From Certhia americana (lineage: Eukaryota; Chordata; Aves; Passeriformes; Certhiidae): DNA of 64,000 nucleotides. A program made the translations under genes and the position numbers. Of this stretch, positions 12,746-24,264 are shown piece by piece (position 1 is the stretch's first letter; each line of letters begins with the position of its first letter). The stretch is taken from the NCBI GenBank assembly GCA_018697195.1, contig CM031879.1:39893715-39957714 (forward strand). Reading direction: 5' to 3'. The notes beneath the pieces were generated by a model. The model searched no databases and was not told where the DNA came from. It saw only the letters and a program-made list of their open reading frames with translations.

Positions 12746-13177
12746 AATATGTATTCACTAGAGGCATATCCACCCTTTTCATTAGTTTAATCAAGTGTCA
12801 ATATTACAAAATTGTCCAGTCAAGGCTAAACCATAACAAATACATAAACTTCCAAAAAAGTTAACTCAGCCAGGATTGTACTGCAAAAACATATCAGTTT
12901 ATGCAGAGTTAAGAACCTTCACAATTTAGGTAAAAAAAATCAGTTAAAATTCAATGTGAGTCTATTCTGAGATTCAAACAACTCTTTTTTAATTTTTTTT
13001 TATTTAATTCACGTGACTTTTTAAGATCTAAATTCTGCTTTTTTTACCTAATGTTGGTGATTTAAAGAACAATGTTAAACTAGTACCTATCATAAGAAGT
13101 GATACAAATTCTGTCCAATCTCTTAAGAATTTATTTTGTGAGCTGAGTCCCAGATATAAAGATGGCTTTCTTTAAAC

Positions 13178-13216
13178 TTCCAGTTTAAGCTTCCAGTTTA
13201 AAATTCCAGTTTAAAG
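13178..13216. repeat. Three-copy 13-bp tandem repeat
   Basis: TTCCAGTTTAA occurs at 13178, 13191 and 13204, exactly 13 bases apart, with only the two bases between units varying. A small minisatellite-like duplication. Confidence 0.9.
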
Positions 13217-13931
13217 AGGACTTTTACTACTAGAAAGTTATCTCATGATGGATTGACCCTTGTCAGAAACCCTCTCATACTTACAAGACACTCCAATAAC
13301 TAGATCTGGAACAGTTGTTGATTGAATTCCTTAATCTGATTCTATCAAAACAGGTAATTGACTTCCCAAATTAAATCAATAAACAATTAAGATCCTTTTC
13401 ACTGATGTACCCAACAAGAAATCCACATCAAAAGTGCAGGCATATGAAAATCAGAGTTCCTTTCTTTTTTTTCTTCTCTTTTTTTCAATTACTTTATCCT
13501 CCTGTATTTAATTGACATGTAGATTCAAGTTTTAAACTACTTAGCAATTCCAAAAAAGGGAATTATTTGGGATTTTTATCTTAATGCATTTGCAGAGACA
13601 TACTATGTTTTTGACAGCTGGCATGATTTTTATCTTCTTTGCAATTTAATAAAAATATTGAAATTTAGAGAAGAAAAAAATCACTTCTCTTTGTAATTTA
13701 CACCAGAATAAATATGATCACTGTTCTTTTCTTTTCTTTTTTTAATCCTGTCTTAAACAGTACAGGAGTTTTAAAATTTAATAAAGACATTTTATTGTGA
13801 GGATTCTCTCACATCCTTATATTTCATCTAACAAACCTCAATATCTTAAAGCTTAAAGTATTACATTACCAAGTTCTTTATGCTGTTTTTACTGTCTTAT
13901 TATAAAGCAGAATGAGCACTTCTGCCTCCTT

Positions 13932-13950
13932 AAAAAAAAAAAAAAAAAAA
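13932..13950. repeat. Poly(A) tract, 19 bases
   Basis: Uninterrupted A run with no retrotransposon body recognised upstream of it. Confidence 0.9.
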
Positions 13951-14704
13951 TTCGTTCTTAACTTTAATGCATTCTAACAGCATTTTTTGGAAATTTTTTG
14001 ATGTCTTAAGTAAGTATGTTCTTACTGTAGGTAATTACTGCAAATTCCTCTTTCTAATTGACCATGATCAGAGCAAATTTTTAAAGTTGCACATAGGAAT
14101 TCAGTAATGAGTGTCTGATGGGAATTAGGGGTTTTGAAAACGTTTTGAAATCTCCAACATTGAATTTGATTTAGGTAGAAGTTTCAAGGGTCCATTCTAA
14201 GCATGAACAGTTTTGCATTTCAATATGTTCTTGGTAGTCTAGAAATACTCTAGTTAAATGAAAGCAATTTATTCTTTTTTCACTTCGTTTTGAGTAGGCA
14301 AATGGTGATAGTTTCAAACACTAGTTAAAATTTCTTACAAAAACCTTAAGTAAACATATAAAAAACTTTAGTAGGCCAAACTTGAATGTTTTTACTTGAC
14401 TATAGATTTCATTACTAAGTTAAATATTTTGGTGGCATCAGAACTGATTTTTTCTCAAAACTTTAACATAAGTATGAACATTTGCAGAAAATATCGCATC
14501 ATAAACTGATCACTGACCAGATGCATGGTTTTCAGCTCCTCTTATTTTACTTGAAATTGTATGTTCCCAAATCCTCTTAAAAATCAGGTCATGATAGGGG
14601 ATGAAACTATTTCTACTGGATAATACTGCTTGATAATAATCAAATACTTAATATTAAGGTGTTTTTCAGAGATCAAGATTGGGTCCAACAAACTAACTAA
14701 AGTC

Positions 14705-15610
14705 TAACTTCTTTGCTGGCAGCATGGGCAGTGTGATTGAGCACACTCTCAGCAGGTTGATGACACCAAGCTGCATGGTCAAGACATTGGAAGGAAGGGA
14801 AGACATCCAGAGGGACCTTCACAGCCTTGAGATCTGGACCTGTATGAACCTCAGAAGTTTACGCAAGGCCAAGTGCAAGGTCTAGCAAGTGGAAACCCAA
14901 AGCATAAATGCAGGCTGAGCAAACAACGGTTTGAGAGAAGTCCTGCCAAGAAGGACTTGGTGGTGTTGAAGTTCAATGTGGCATGGCCATGTGCAGTCCA
15001 GAAAGCCAATTGTTTCCTGCCCTGCATGAAAAACAGCCAGCAGGTGATTTGGAGGTGATTCCCCACCCCTACTCCAATCTCATGAGATCCTACCTGGAGT
15101 ACCATGTCCAGCTCTGGGATCCCCAACATAAGCATATGGACCTGCTGGACTGAGTCCAGAGAATGGCCATGAAGATAATCAGGGAGCTGGAGCACTTCTC
15201 CTGTGAAGCCAAATTGAGAGAATTGGCATTATTCTGACCAGAGAAGTGAAGACTCTGGGAAAACCTTATAACACCTTCTGGTACCTAAAGGGGACTTACA
15301 AGAGACCTGGAAAGGGACGTCTTACAAGGGCATGTCATTACATGCCTAAAAAGGACAAGGGGAAATGCCTTTAGACTTAAAGACATGAAGTTTAGATTAG
15401 ATATAAGGAAGAAATTCTTCACTGTGAGGGTAATGATTCACTGGAAAGGGTTGTCCTGAGAAGCTATGGATGGCACATGCCTGGCAGTGTTCAAGACCAA
15501 GCTGGATGGGACTCTGAGCAACCTGCATAAGGTGTCTCTACCCATGGTGTGGGGTTAGAACTAGATGATCTTTAAGGTCCCTTCCAATCATCCTATGATT
15601 CTATAAGATT
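14705..15610 (+). mobile_element. CR1 LINE fragment, ORF2 C-terminal end plus complete 3' end
   Basis: Plus-sense CR1 copy covering the last part of the reverse transcriptase frame and the 3' untranslated region. Recognisable family landmarks in order are: the CAGCAGGTTGATGACACCAA block after motif C; GGCCAAGTGCA-like 'KCKVL' coding; the TACCTGGAGTACCATGTCCA block; a GGAAATGCC-CTTAGACT block; a TTAGATTAGATATAAGGAAG block; GAAATTCTTCACTGTGAGGG; and the terminal GATGATCTTTAAGGTCCCTTCCAA followed by CCTATGATTCTATAAGATT, which is the CR1 3' terminus with its short tandem tail. Many substitutions and stops show it is dead. Open frames at 14851-15195 (minus) and 14873-15058 (plus) are shadows. It begins where the CR1 piece at 8370-9049 left off, about 20 bases on in the consensus. 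Confidence 0.93.
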
Positions 15611-17104
15611 ATATTTTTTAAAAAAATATGAGATTATTTTACAGCATCCCAAAATGTCTTCTTATAGTAATGTGTACTTTTACTAAAATAATTTTAGAGT
15701 GAAGCTTGAGAGAAAGAGGAAAGGTGAATTCCCTCTCTGAGGAAGGTTGGTATAGTCATGTTACTGGTCAGATAAACAAACACCAGCAGTTTTCAGGCAA
15801 ATCTATCAAATGGCCATTAGTATAGATTTGTGTTTGAATAATTTGGCAGAGTGAAAAACCAAGTACTGTGACCTTCTTGTCATTTTTGCATTGAGGATAA
15901 TTTTGTCTGAATATGACTGAAAATAATCAGGGTACAAAAATGTAGAGTATAGGTATCTGATCTCATTTCATCATTATGGTACAAGTAGTGAATCGTATGA
16001 AGATTGCACTTTGATTTTAATTTAAATGGATTTTACTGGTAAATTGGATTTTGTCATGCTTCATAAGAATATATTTCATAAAGCAAGCTGAATTGCCTAC
16101 CTTTACAAATTGATATGGATCAGAAGAGAAACTTCATTTCATGCAACCTTTGAAATACCCATAAAGAAATGTAAAATTTACTCTTGCTAGTCATCTGTGG
16201 CTCTAATGCATTAAAAATTATTTTTATCTAACCAGATGTGCAAGTTTGCCTTATATTTATGTTTGTTTTATCTTCATCTCCAACAACAAGCAGTACCTTA
16301 AATACAATCTGTGCATTTACAAAAAATTAGTGTTATTAATCCTTTGATCCTACTCATTGTAAATATGCTTCAATTTCCAGCTTTATTCCCATGCCTCATT
16401 CAAGCTAACCTTTTTTAAAAAAATTGAGCTACTTCTTCACTCATGAGATATTGAGTGTGAACTTTTCACAAAACTTAACTCTGTTTTTCCTGAAATTTCA
16501 ACAAAACAGAATATTCTTGCTTCATTCTACACTTCCCATATGATTCTGCATATGACTTTTTGCATGGGTTCACTCATGCCATAAAACTAATGTATTATGG
16601 CATGCAAGTAAACAAATTATATAGTCTTTTAATTACACATACATTAAACATAAATGCTTTATTAAAGAAGTATTAAACTTGGCATATACAGATATCTAAT
16701 ATTCCATATGCACAACAAAACCCCCTAAAACCTGGAAACATTTTAGTTATTGTAGAAACTGGTGAAAAATGTTTTCATGCTGTATTTAGAAAACAATTCA
16801 TAAAGAATTCACTCTATTTGCTTGAATTAGCAGTTTCTTATAACCTAGGGAGTACTATTTGTATTTAAGTTCTCCATAATATCAATTTATTTTAGTACAT
16901 TTTATTCCTTTATACTATATTTAGTTACAGTGCATGAATATTTCATGACACTAACAGTACTTTAACTTATCTACTTGTAAATCATCTACTGACAAAAATA
17001 TCATCATACTCCCACATGTGTTAGTCTGAAACTATATATCCAGAAAGTATCAAACCAAATTTTGCTTCGAAATGCCTAAACTGCAGTGTTTTCAAGGTAT
17101 ACTT

Positions 17105-17135
17105 AAAAAAAAAACCCCAAACCCCAAAACCCACA
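17105..17135. repeat. A/C low-complexity tract with CCCCAAA units
   Basis: A ten-base A run followed by CCCCAAACCCCAAAACCC. On the minus strand this gives three closely spaced G runs, one short of a canonical four-run G-quadruplex motif. Confidence 0.8.
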
Positions 17136-18087
17136 AATATCAGCTATTATAGATAGTTATTCTTGTGGCTAAGAAAAATCCTTACTCAAAATCATTTGCT
17201 ACACTAAAAATATTATCTTTTACACATTAAATGATGTATCTTAAAATGTATCTATAGTGTCGGCACATCTCTAAGTATACTGTCCTGTAATATGGTGTAA
17301 TAGGTATCTGTAAGAGGCAGCCAGAGGATGATGAAGGTAAAGTCAGTTCCAAGCTGAGGCCAGATCTCACACTTGTTAAAGACCAGATCCAGAGCCAGGG
17401 TAGAGTTGGGGTCAGTTCTGGATTTGGTGATCTACAAAGTTTTTAAGTTCAGGAATACTGGGTGGAGGTAATTATAGAAGCTATGTGTGCCTGGGGGATT
17501 TTACCTACACATTTTTGAACGTGTTTTTCTCTAACAGATATCCATAAACTAATCCAAGGTTGCTTTTGTTCTTCCATCACACTAGATGACCAAAGTATTT
17601 TCGAAAGATCAAATTGTACAAATAGTCAAATATATAATAAATTTTTGCTCATAAATTTAAGGTGAATTTCCCTGATGCCAAGTCCTTCCTGCACTAATAA
17701 TGGTCTTGTAGCAGTGTTATGAGGTATAGGCAGTGTATCTTAAGTGAAAAAATTTGTATAAATATCTGTCAGTTTTTTCTAATTATTATTATATCTGTTT
17801 CCAAGGAGATTAAAGTTAATATATCCCTCCCCCTAAAGAGAAAAATGAAAATGCATTCTTCTTTCAGAGAACACACAGCACTAAGTTTGTGGTCAACAAA
17901 AATATTGTGAGTGCTGTTGCCTAGCAACCTTCATGTGAGGAAAATTATATTACTGAGCACAATTTACACTATAATATATGATTGTAGGATACCTATAAAA
18001 TGTTTAAAGCTACAACGCTGCTTCCATAAAATGCATTCTGTAACATATAGGCTGTAAATTTCAATTCTTACTAGGAGTATTATATGC

Positions 18088-18114
18088 AAAAAAAAAAAAA
18101 AAAAAAAAAAAAAA
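18088..18114. repeat. Poly(A) tract, 27 bases
   Basis: Uninterrupted A run. No processed-gene or SINE body is recognisable immediately before it. Confidence 0.93.
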
Positions 18115-20806
18115 GACAAGATATGTAAATACTAATTAATGTGGAAATATTGTAAAGAATTACATCATTAGTCACTTGGGAAAGCACACTCTGGTCCATA
18201 ATTAGCACTGAGTTCTTATTCCAAAATCTAAGCCATGGTGTTTGGGATTTTATATTTTTATTTTTTTTTAATAATGACAAATGTTGTTATTTTAAAGAAA
18301 AATATTATTTTGTTAAAGTGTAAGTGCATCCCTGTGTGGCAAAAAGCTCATATGTATATTTTTGAGTAATATTAAGGCTACTTATTGGATGAATTTTCCA
18401 TCCTACCCAGCTTCATGTATTCACAGGGTGACTCCATTAAAATGTTAACTGTGATCACTCTGAAGGCATGTTTCACCTTCTATTTCATTTCAGATATAAA
18501 AAAAATTAAGAAAGAAATTATCCATATTTTGAAGAATCTTGGTATAGAAAGTGGCACAAAAGTTGTTTTTATCCTCAATTATAATCAGCATATAGAGATT
18601 ATCTAAGCAAAATCAACACTGCAATTAATGTTTTATTCAATATAAAGCAACAATATTCAAGCAATGTTTTTTTAAAAAACAAAAAGTGATGATTTTTTTT
18701 ATTATTCAAGCCAGTGAGAACAAAGTCCCAGAAAACAAATTTCACAGCATTAAAATTTAAGGGGTGTGATAGCTGTCTGACCAGACTAGGACTGACCATT
18801 CCAGAACTGCCAGACCTTCCAAGAAGAACCTGGACAAGATTGAATGGCTAACTCTTCCTCAAATGGTTAAGGATTTGAGGTAGTCATTTCATTCCAGTCT
18901 CTAGTTTCTCTACAAATTCCTGAAAAATTTAGGGTCTTAAATGACACCTCACACAGGTGATAAGAGCAGGAGGAAACTTACTTTCTAATAGTATGTATAG
19001 ATATTTTCTGTTTCTTAAATTTTGAAAATCCACCACAGCCAAGGGTTAAATTCAACTTTAGACACAATTGGAGGTCTATTCCATCTCATTGAATTTTTCC
19101 TACACTGACAAGCAAAAAGGTGAATTTATGTTTATTGAAGATATTATAAAACGTAGAAGAGAGTGATTTAATTTTTTAATGATTTTTTTTTTTAATTTAT
19201 GTGAGAATTGGGTTTTGGGTTTAGATGGGATTTTTGAGTGGTCTTTTTATTTGGTTTCTTTTTTAGAAGAACAATAAACAAAATAAGTCATGTCAGCAAA
19301 TAGCAAAATCAGAGAAAAAAAAATATTCACTGCAGATCCCTGCTGTCCTTTGAGATAAAACATGCATAGGAAATTCTCTCAATTTTCCAATATACAAGTT
19401 CAGTTTCAGAAGATTGCCCATCGTCAGGGAAGAGCTGTTCCCAATGAGTGTAAATAACCCTTCCCTCTTGTCAGTTCTGCTGCTGCAGTAATACTGCCAG
19501 AAGATATAGGCCTCAAGGTATCTCCAATACAGATTCAGTGAAATTTTTCACTGTGAATAATGTATTTTGGCAGATGCTTGATCTTATCTTTTAAAAGTAA
19601 GGCTGAAAGCAGACTTCCATAGAGTTCAGACGTTTCATCTTTTTGAAAAGTTCCTTTTGATAAAGTAATAGATAGCTGACTATCCTGTGTCTCTTCTTCT
19701 CTTATTGCATCAAGATATAAAGCTGTGGAACTGTGAAGAGCTTTCCATTCCTTTAAAAAATTGCAGAAAAATATTTCAAAATATCTATTAAAATAGGCTG
19801 TCTGCAAAGGTTGCCTCCTTATATTTCAGATCTCAGCTAGCTGTTCCATCAGGTTCTGTTCTTTATTTTGCAGCTGAAGAATCCCACTGGAGCTTGAATT
19901 TGAGAGCAAGACCTGAGTCAATTTAGTATTCAATATGTACAAGACTGAAAAAGGGTCACTGGAATTTGAATACTTTCAACGCACAATCTCATGATCTATT
20001 CATTAGTGAAAAGAGTAATCACAGGACAACACATCTGAAGTAAAACAAAATGGGAAAAACTGAGACAGTACCCAGGAGAAATAAAAGAGATATTATCTCT
20101 ATAAATGTGTATGTGAATTGTGTGTGGAAAAAAGAATGAAAGACAGAGAAATGAAGAAACACAGCCAAAGATATTGGAGGGAGAAGAGATTAAAAGGAAA
20201 AATAGATTGAGATCATTTAAACTGGAAAAAAAAGAAACAAATTTATTAATCATGGAAACAAAGATATATACAGGAAGCTAATATACATTTAACAAAACCA
20301 AAAAAAAAATAAAGGATAGAGACAGCAAATCATTTATAATGAGACATGCTTAGGAAACAGAAAGCAAAAAAAATGATGTTAATTAAAAAAAAGAAGACAG
20401 TACCAAAAAAGGTTAAATAAAATCCTGAGTAATGAAATTTTTTTTAAAAAATATAAATTAACAATAAGTTGAGGTTATTATTCTAGGGGTTTTCTGCATC
20501 TAGATGTCTAAAATTTTCAGTTGTGTAACTTGCATAGCCCATTCTTCTAAAAATAAGCACTTTTAAAAAAAGAAATTCCCACTAACATATGGCATTTTTG
20601 GTTCTGAACTGTGTTGAATTGGTCAAGTAATTGGAAAAGATTTGAGAAACTGAAGAGAAAAATCAATAACGCTTGTGATATCCATTTTAGGTCTTGCAAA
20701 TAAAATGAGAAAATATGTCCAATCTTTTTGTTTACATGCTTAAACTTTTTAAATATTTATTTTTAGCACAATCTTCCCTTTTTCTTATTTCTGGTTTTTT
20801 TTTATT

Positions 20807-20860
20807 ATTTTCTTATAAGAAAATAGTTCTTATAAGAAGAAAATATTTTCTTATTTTCTT
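20807..20860. repeat. Cluster of AT-rich palindromes
   Basis: A perfect 18-base palindrome, ATTTTCTTATAAGAAAAT, at 20807-20824 is followed within a few bases by a second CTTATAAG core and then by AGAAAATATTTTCT, another self-complementary segment. It could extrude as cruciforms; it may equally be chance in AT-rich DNA. Confidence 0.85.
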
Positions 20861-21189
20861 CTGTAAATTATGTGGTGACATATTCTTTTTATAATCAATA
20901 TCATTTCTCACTGATACAATTTCTAGAAGCAGATATTAACTTCTTTAAGAGGACTTACATATAGGTTAAAAATCCAAACTTTGGGTGTCCAGATTTTAGC
21001 TGTGTTTCAATCAACTCTTTAGTGTCATGCTGCAGTAGGTGGATTTATAAGTAAGTATTTCAACAAAACCCAATGACGTGCACATTAGTAATCATGGCAC
21101 TATTTTTCCCAAGTTACAGTTGCCCATGATAAGCCCATGACTTCCCAACAATGTCTAAACATCTGCCTGCTGATGGGAAAGAGGAAGGA

Positions 21190-21359
21190 AATTCCTCTTT
21201 TTCTTGGCTTGCATTCACAGCTCTGCTTCATCTGTTAAACTGTTTTTAACACAACTCACAAGTTTTGAGCTTTTCCTCTTCAGATCCTCACCTCCATCCT
21301 GCTGGGGCACAGGTGGGGCATGACTGGGTGGTTGCATAGTTGTGGATCAACCCATCACA
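21190..21359 (+). mobile_element. 3' fragment of an ERV LTR (related to 58492-59011)
   Basis: The right half of an avian ERV LTR in plus sense. The order of blocks is the same as in the copies at 9050-9491 and 58492-59011: a CTTGCATTCACAGCTCTGCTT block, TTAAACTGTTTTTAACACAA (where the others have the poly(A) signal and CTGTCTCTGTCTCAA), a CTCCATCCTGCTGGGG block and the terminus GGATCAACCCATCACA, which ends in CA at 21359. The left boundary is approximate and the U3 part is absent or too diverged to see. No target duplication found. Confidence 0.55.
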
Positions 21360-23365
21360 ATAAAAAACTGAATAGAGCCCTTTGCTTGTATAAAAACACC
21401 TACACAAAACATACCAGTGTTTCATATAATATTCTTTACTTTCAGGAGTCATACTGGACTTTCTACCTTGAACCTATTTATTTCCTTATTCAGTTTTGAA
21501 ACAATTAATTGAAGATCTCCAAAGCTCTGTGGATTTTCTGAAGGCTTTAATTTTCCCCTATTTCACTTCTAGCATTGCTAGCTCACGTCTTCCTATTGAA
21601 TATTTAGCTTCCCTACTGCTTTACGGTGTTAACAGCAAAAAATCAAGTTACACAAAAGATGTCACATTTATTTTTACACACTCTTAATGCTGTTATTGCA
21701 TGATCTGATCATTGAAAACTGTGTATATGCTGGACAAAAGCATAAGTCTTGTGGGCAGAAAGGAATGCCTAAATCAGCATTTATTTATAGCAGCAAATGA
21801 TTTCTTCCCCTACAAGCATTGAACACCTAACTTGATTATGAACCCAACATTTGACAACCTGCATGATCTGTGAGTCAATAGGTGCAGCAGTACTTTCTGG
21901 ATAGATTAAATCTTGAAGTGGAGTGGGCAGGGGGAGAAACTGTGAAAGGAAAGATAATTGAATGAAATTAAGAAGTAAAGTCACAGTCACTGAAATACAC
22001 TTAATTGAATATTTTTAACTGTAAAAGTATATGTGGGGCATAAAATGACTAACACTGGAAAATTAAACTGACTTCTAGGAAGGTTAGGTTAAGAAATTTT
22101 GTTCTCAATTGCTTTAGTCAATTTTTCTATTCATTGATGCAAATCAGCTAACTCTAGGATTGCATTGGCATAAATGAGGGCAAGTAGATTTAGTAATTCA
22201 GGAATTACCTTTTTTAAAGAACTTTTTTTATTCCTTTTTTTAGTACAAACTTCAACCTAGAAAAAAAAGAAGATTAATTAATATAGGAAAACTGAAATTA
22301 ATGAATAAAAGAAAATCTTATCCAATTTAGTCTACTTTGAATATTCTATTATATATTATAATTATATAATACATACATTAAATTCTAAATAAATTAAATC
22401 TTTTACTTGGATATATATTTTATATATTTATGCATAGAAAACCTCATGTACATATATATAATCACCTTTTTTATACTTTTAATACACACAAATGTAAAGT
22501 ATTTTTATTGGAAATATAATTGATAAATAAATAAAAGCTTTTTTTGCCCCTCAAATTAATCATTACTCTGATTTTTTTTTGAAAAGGAGAAAACTCAAAT
22601 ACTGTAAAATCTACATTTTTTAAATAAAACAGGCCACCAATGTGCATTTTATGATAGAAAACTAGCTTGGTGGAAGTGTTTAAAACACTTAGGAATGTAC
22701 CCTTTTTACCAACTGTGAATAAGTGTAATGTGTCCTTAATATTTAGCTCCCTTAGAGAAGCAATTCTTCTTGAATTCAGACAAGAATGCTAAAATTTTAA
22801 TCCTCATTCCTTCCCTTTTCCATTACAAATTCTGGAGGGGAGGTGTGGCAGACTTTTTAAAACTATATGAAGTTAAAATTCAGTTCATTAAAATGCAACA
22901 GTAGGGAATTTGTTGAGCATCAGAAGCATTTTTCCATACAAATGAGACAAAGTACAACTTACACTGTGGAGCTAATCATTAAGAATTCTAATCATCCTAA
23001 ATTCTTCACTCCATGGGTGCTGATCTGATGGGTCCATAATTCAGTACATAAGAATAGGACTACATTAGAATTTAAAAAGAACAGTCTTCATGGTCACAGA
23101 GGGCCAGTTTTAGGCCTTCATGAATAATACATAATCAGGGAAGGAAAGAGATTTCACTCAGCATTCTAACCTGAACAATTATAGAAGAGTATTGGAATAA
23201 AATGAGTTTCTTTGATTCTCTTCAGCTTTAAAGCTTTCACAATTAGCACATTCTAAATTTACTACCAACGTCTGAATAAGCCATAAGTACTGAATAGCTT
23301 ACTTTCACCAAATGACATTAGTCCCATAAAATGTTGTATTACTTCAATTTAATTAAATTAACTAA
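21360..23365. other. AT-rich non-coding stretch
   Basis: No gene or transposon recognised. The densest AT segment is about 22320-22450, with repeated TATATA and ATTATA blocks. Open frames (21496-21687, 21781-21990) are chance-sized. Confidence 0.5.
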
Positions 23366-23402
<37 letters not shown>

Positions 23403-23454
23403 TATTATTATTATTATTATTATTATCATCATCATTATCATTATTATTATTATT
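23366..23454. repeat. Compound (AAT)n/(ATT)n/(ATC)n microsatellite, self-complementary
   Basis: An (AAT)n run from about 23366 to 23400 switches directly to (ATT)n from 23401 to about 23426, then ATC units, then more ATT units. The AAT and ATT arms are reverse complements of each other, so the tract can fold into a long hairpin. Open frames over it (poly-Asn/poly-Tyr plus; poly-Ile minus) are artefacts. Confidence 0.95.
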
Positions 23455-23951
23455 GCTACAAAATGAAACTGGTTATGAAAATTATTAGCTGTGCAAAACA
23501 CTACTCTTGTCCCTGCAAACTGATTCTGTAGTATCTTGTTACTTGTCTTTGCTCCTTGAGTTTCAAGAAACTTAAATTGTTCATGCTTGACCAGATTGAA
23601 AGTTGGGATTCTTAGAAACATTATTCCCCCAGTTCTCTCTATGAATGAATATTCAGCTCTGAATTAAATAAAATCCTGTTGAGAATTTATTGAAAGCAAT
23701 GCTGGTTCTATCTAGAAAGGAGGAACAAGGAGAGTGAGAGCACAAAAACCCCTGTGGAAAAAGCAGTATGTGAACAACTCATAAAGAGTGGTCCTACTCT
23801 TTCAGGAAAGCCATTGCAGTGGAAACCTCTGAAACCACTCTGATACGATGTGTATCCACCATCTTTCACCTTTTGAAGGGGTCCATGATATTGTTATTAG
23901 GAAAATTACCAACATATTCATTAATCCAGGTATTCCCTCTGCTTTGGAACC

Positions 23952-24258
23952 TGTCGCCCTGCTTCCTGCATGTTTTCTTCTCAGCCTTCTGATGTTTGTG
24001 AATTCCTGGAGTCAGTTCCCACAAGTATTTCTGTAAACAGCAATTGTTTTTTTTGCATTCCTCTCTGGAAGAAGCGAGAAATGATGGACTTTTGGATTGA
24101 CCAGTGTGGCAAAGAGGTAGCAACCTCTCCTTCCAATCCCTAGACACTTTTGCAATGATATATAAGTCAAAGTCTCATAATAAACTTACTCTCTTTTTCC
24201 TCTGTCTCTGTGAAGAGCTGTCTTGCATGTGTGGTTCATTTCTTGTCAAATAGCGACA
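23952..24258 (+). mobile_element. Solo ERV LTR with perfect 6-bp target duplication
   Basis: A 307-base LTR. It is flanked on both sides by GGAACC (23946-23951 and 24259-24264), a perfect 6-bp target site duplication, and its ends are mutual inverted repeats: TGTCGC at the start and GCGACA at the finish. Inside are a TATA-box-like GATATATAAG near 24158-24167 and a poly(A) signal AATAAA at 24179-24184, placed as expected for U3-R-U5 with a short R. A 6-bp duplication is typical of class II (ERVK-like) insertions in birds; that family call is inference. There is no internal retroviral sequence, so it is a solo LTR left after recombination between two LTRs. The intact duplication suggests it is younger than the CR1 scraps around it. 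Open frames at 23848-24036 and 23866-24147 cross the boundary and are not genes. Confidence 0.88.
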
Positions 24259-24264
24259 GGAACC

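Larger units (their letters stand above)
12746..14704. other. AT-rich non-coding stretch
   Basis: No gene or transposon recognised. It holds a three-copy 13-bp tandem repeat (13178-13216) and a 19-base A run (13932-13950). If the flanking CR1 pieces are one element, this stretch lies inside the interrupting sequence, yet it has no visible ERV internal genes. Confidence 0.5.
15611..21189. other. AT-rich non-coding stretch
   Basis: No exon, RNA gene or dated transposon recognised. It contains an A/C block with repeated CCCCAAA at 17105-17135, a 27-base A run (18088-18114), and a cluster of short palindromes at 20807-20860. A moderately GC-richer patch at 17305-17480 has no recognisable identity. 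Open frames here are 60-90 codons and have no domain. Confidence 0.5.

Noticed and set aside
9050..15610. A complete provirus between the CR1 halves
   Set aside because: The LTRs at 9050 and 11467 belong to different families and opposite senses, and no gag, pol or env remnants are readable between them.
17105..17135. CCCCAAA units as an interstitial telomere repeat
   Set aside because: Vertebrate telomeres are TTAGGG; the units are irregular and few, consistent with simple A/C-rich sequence.
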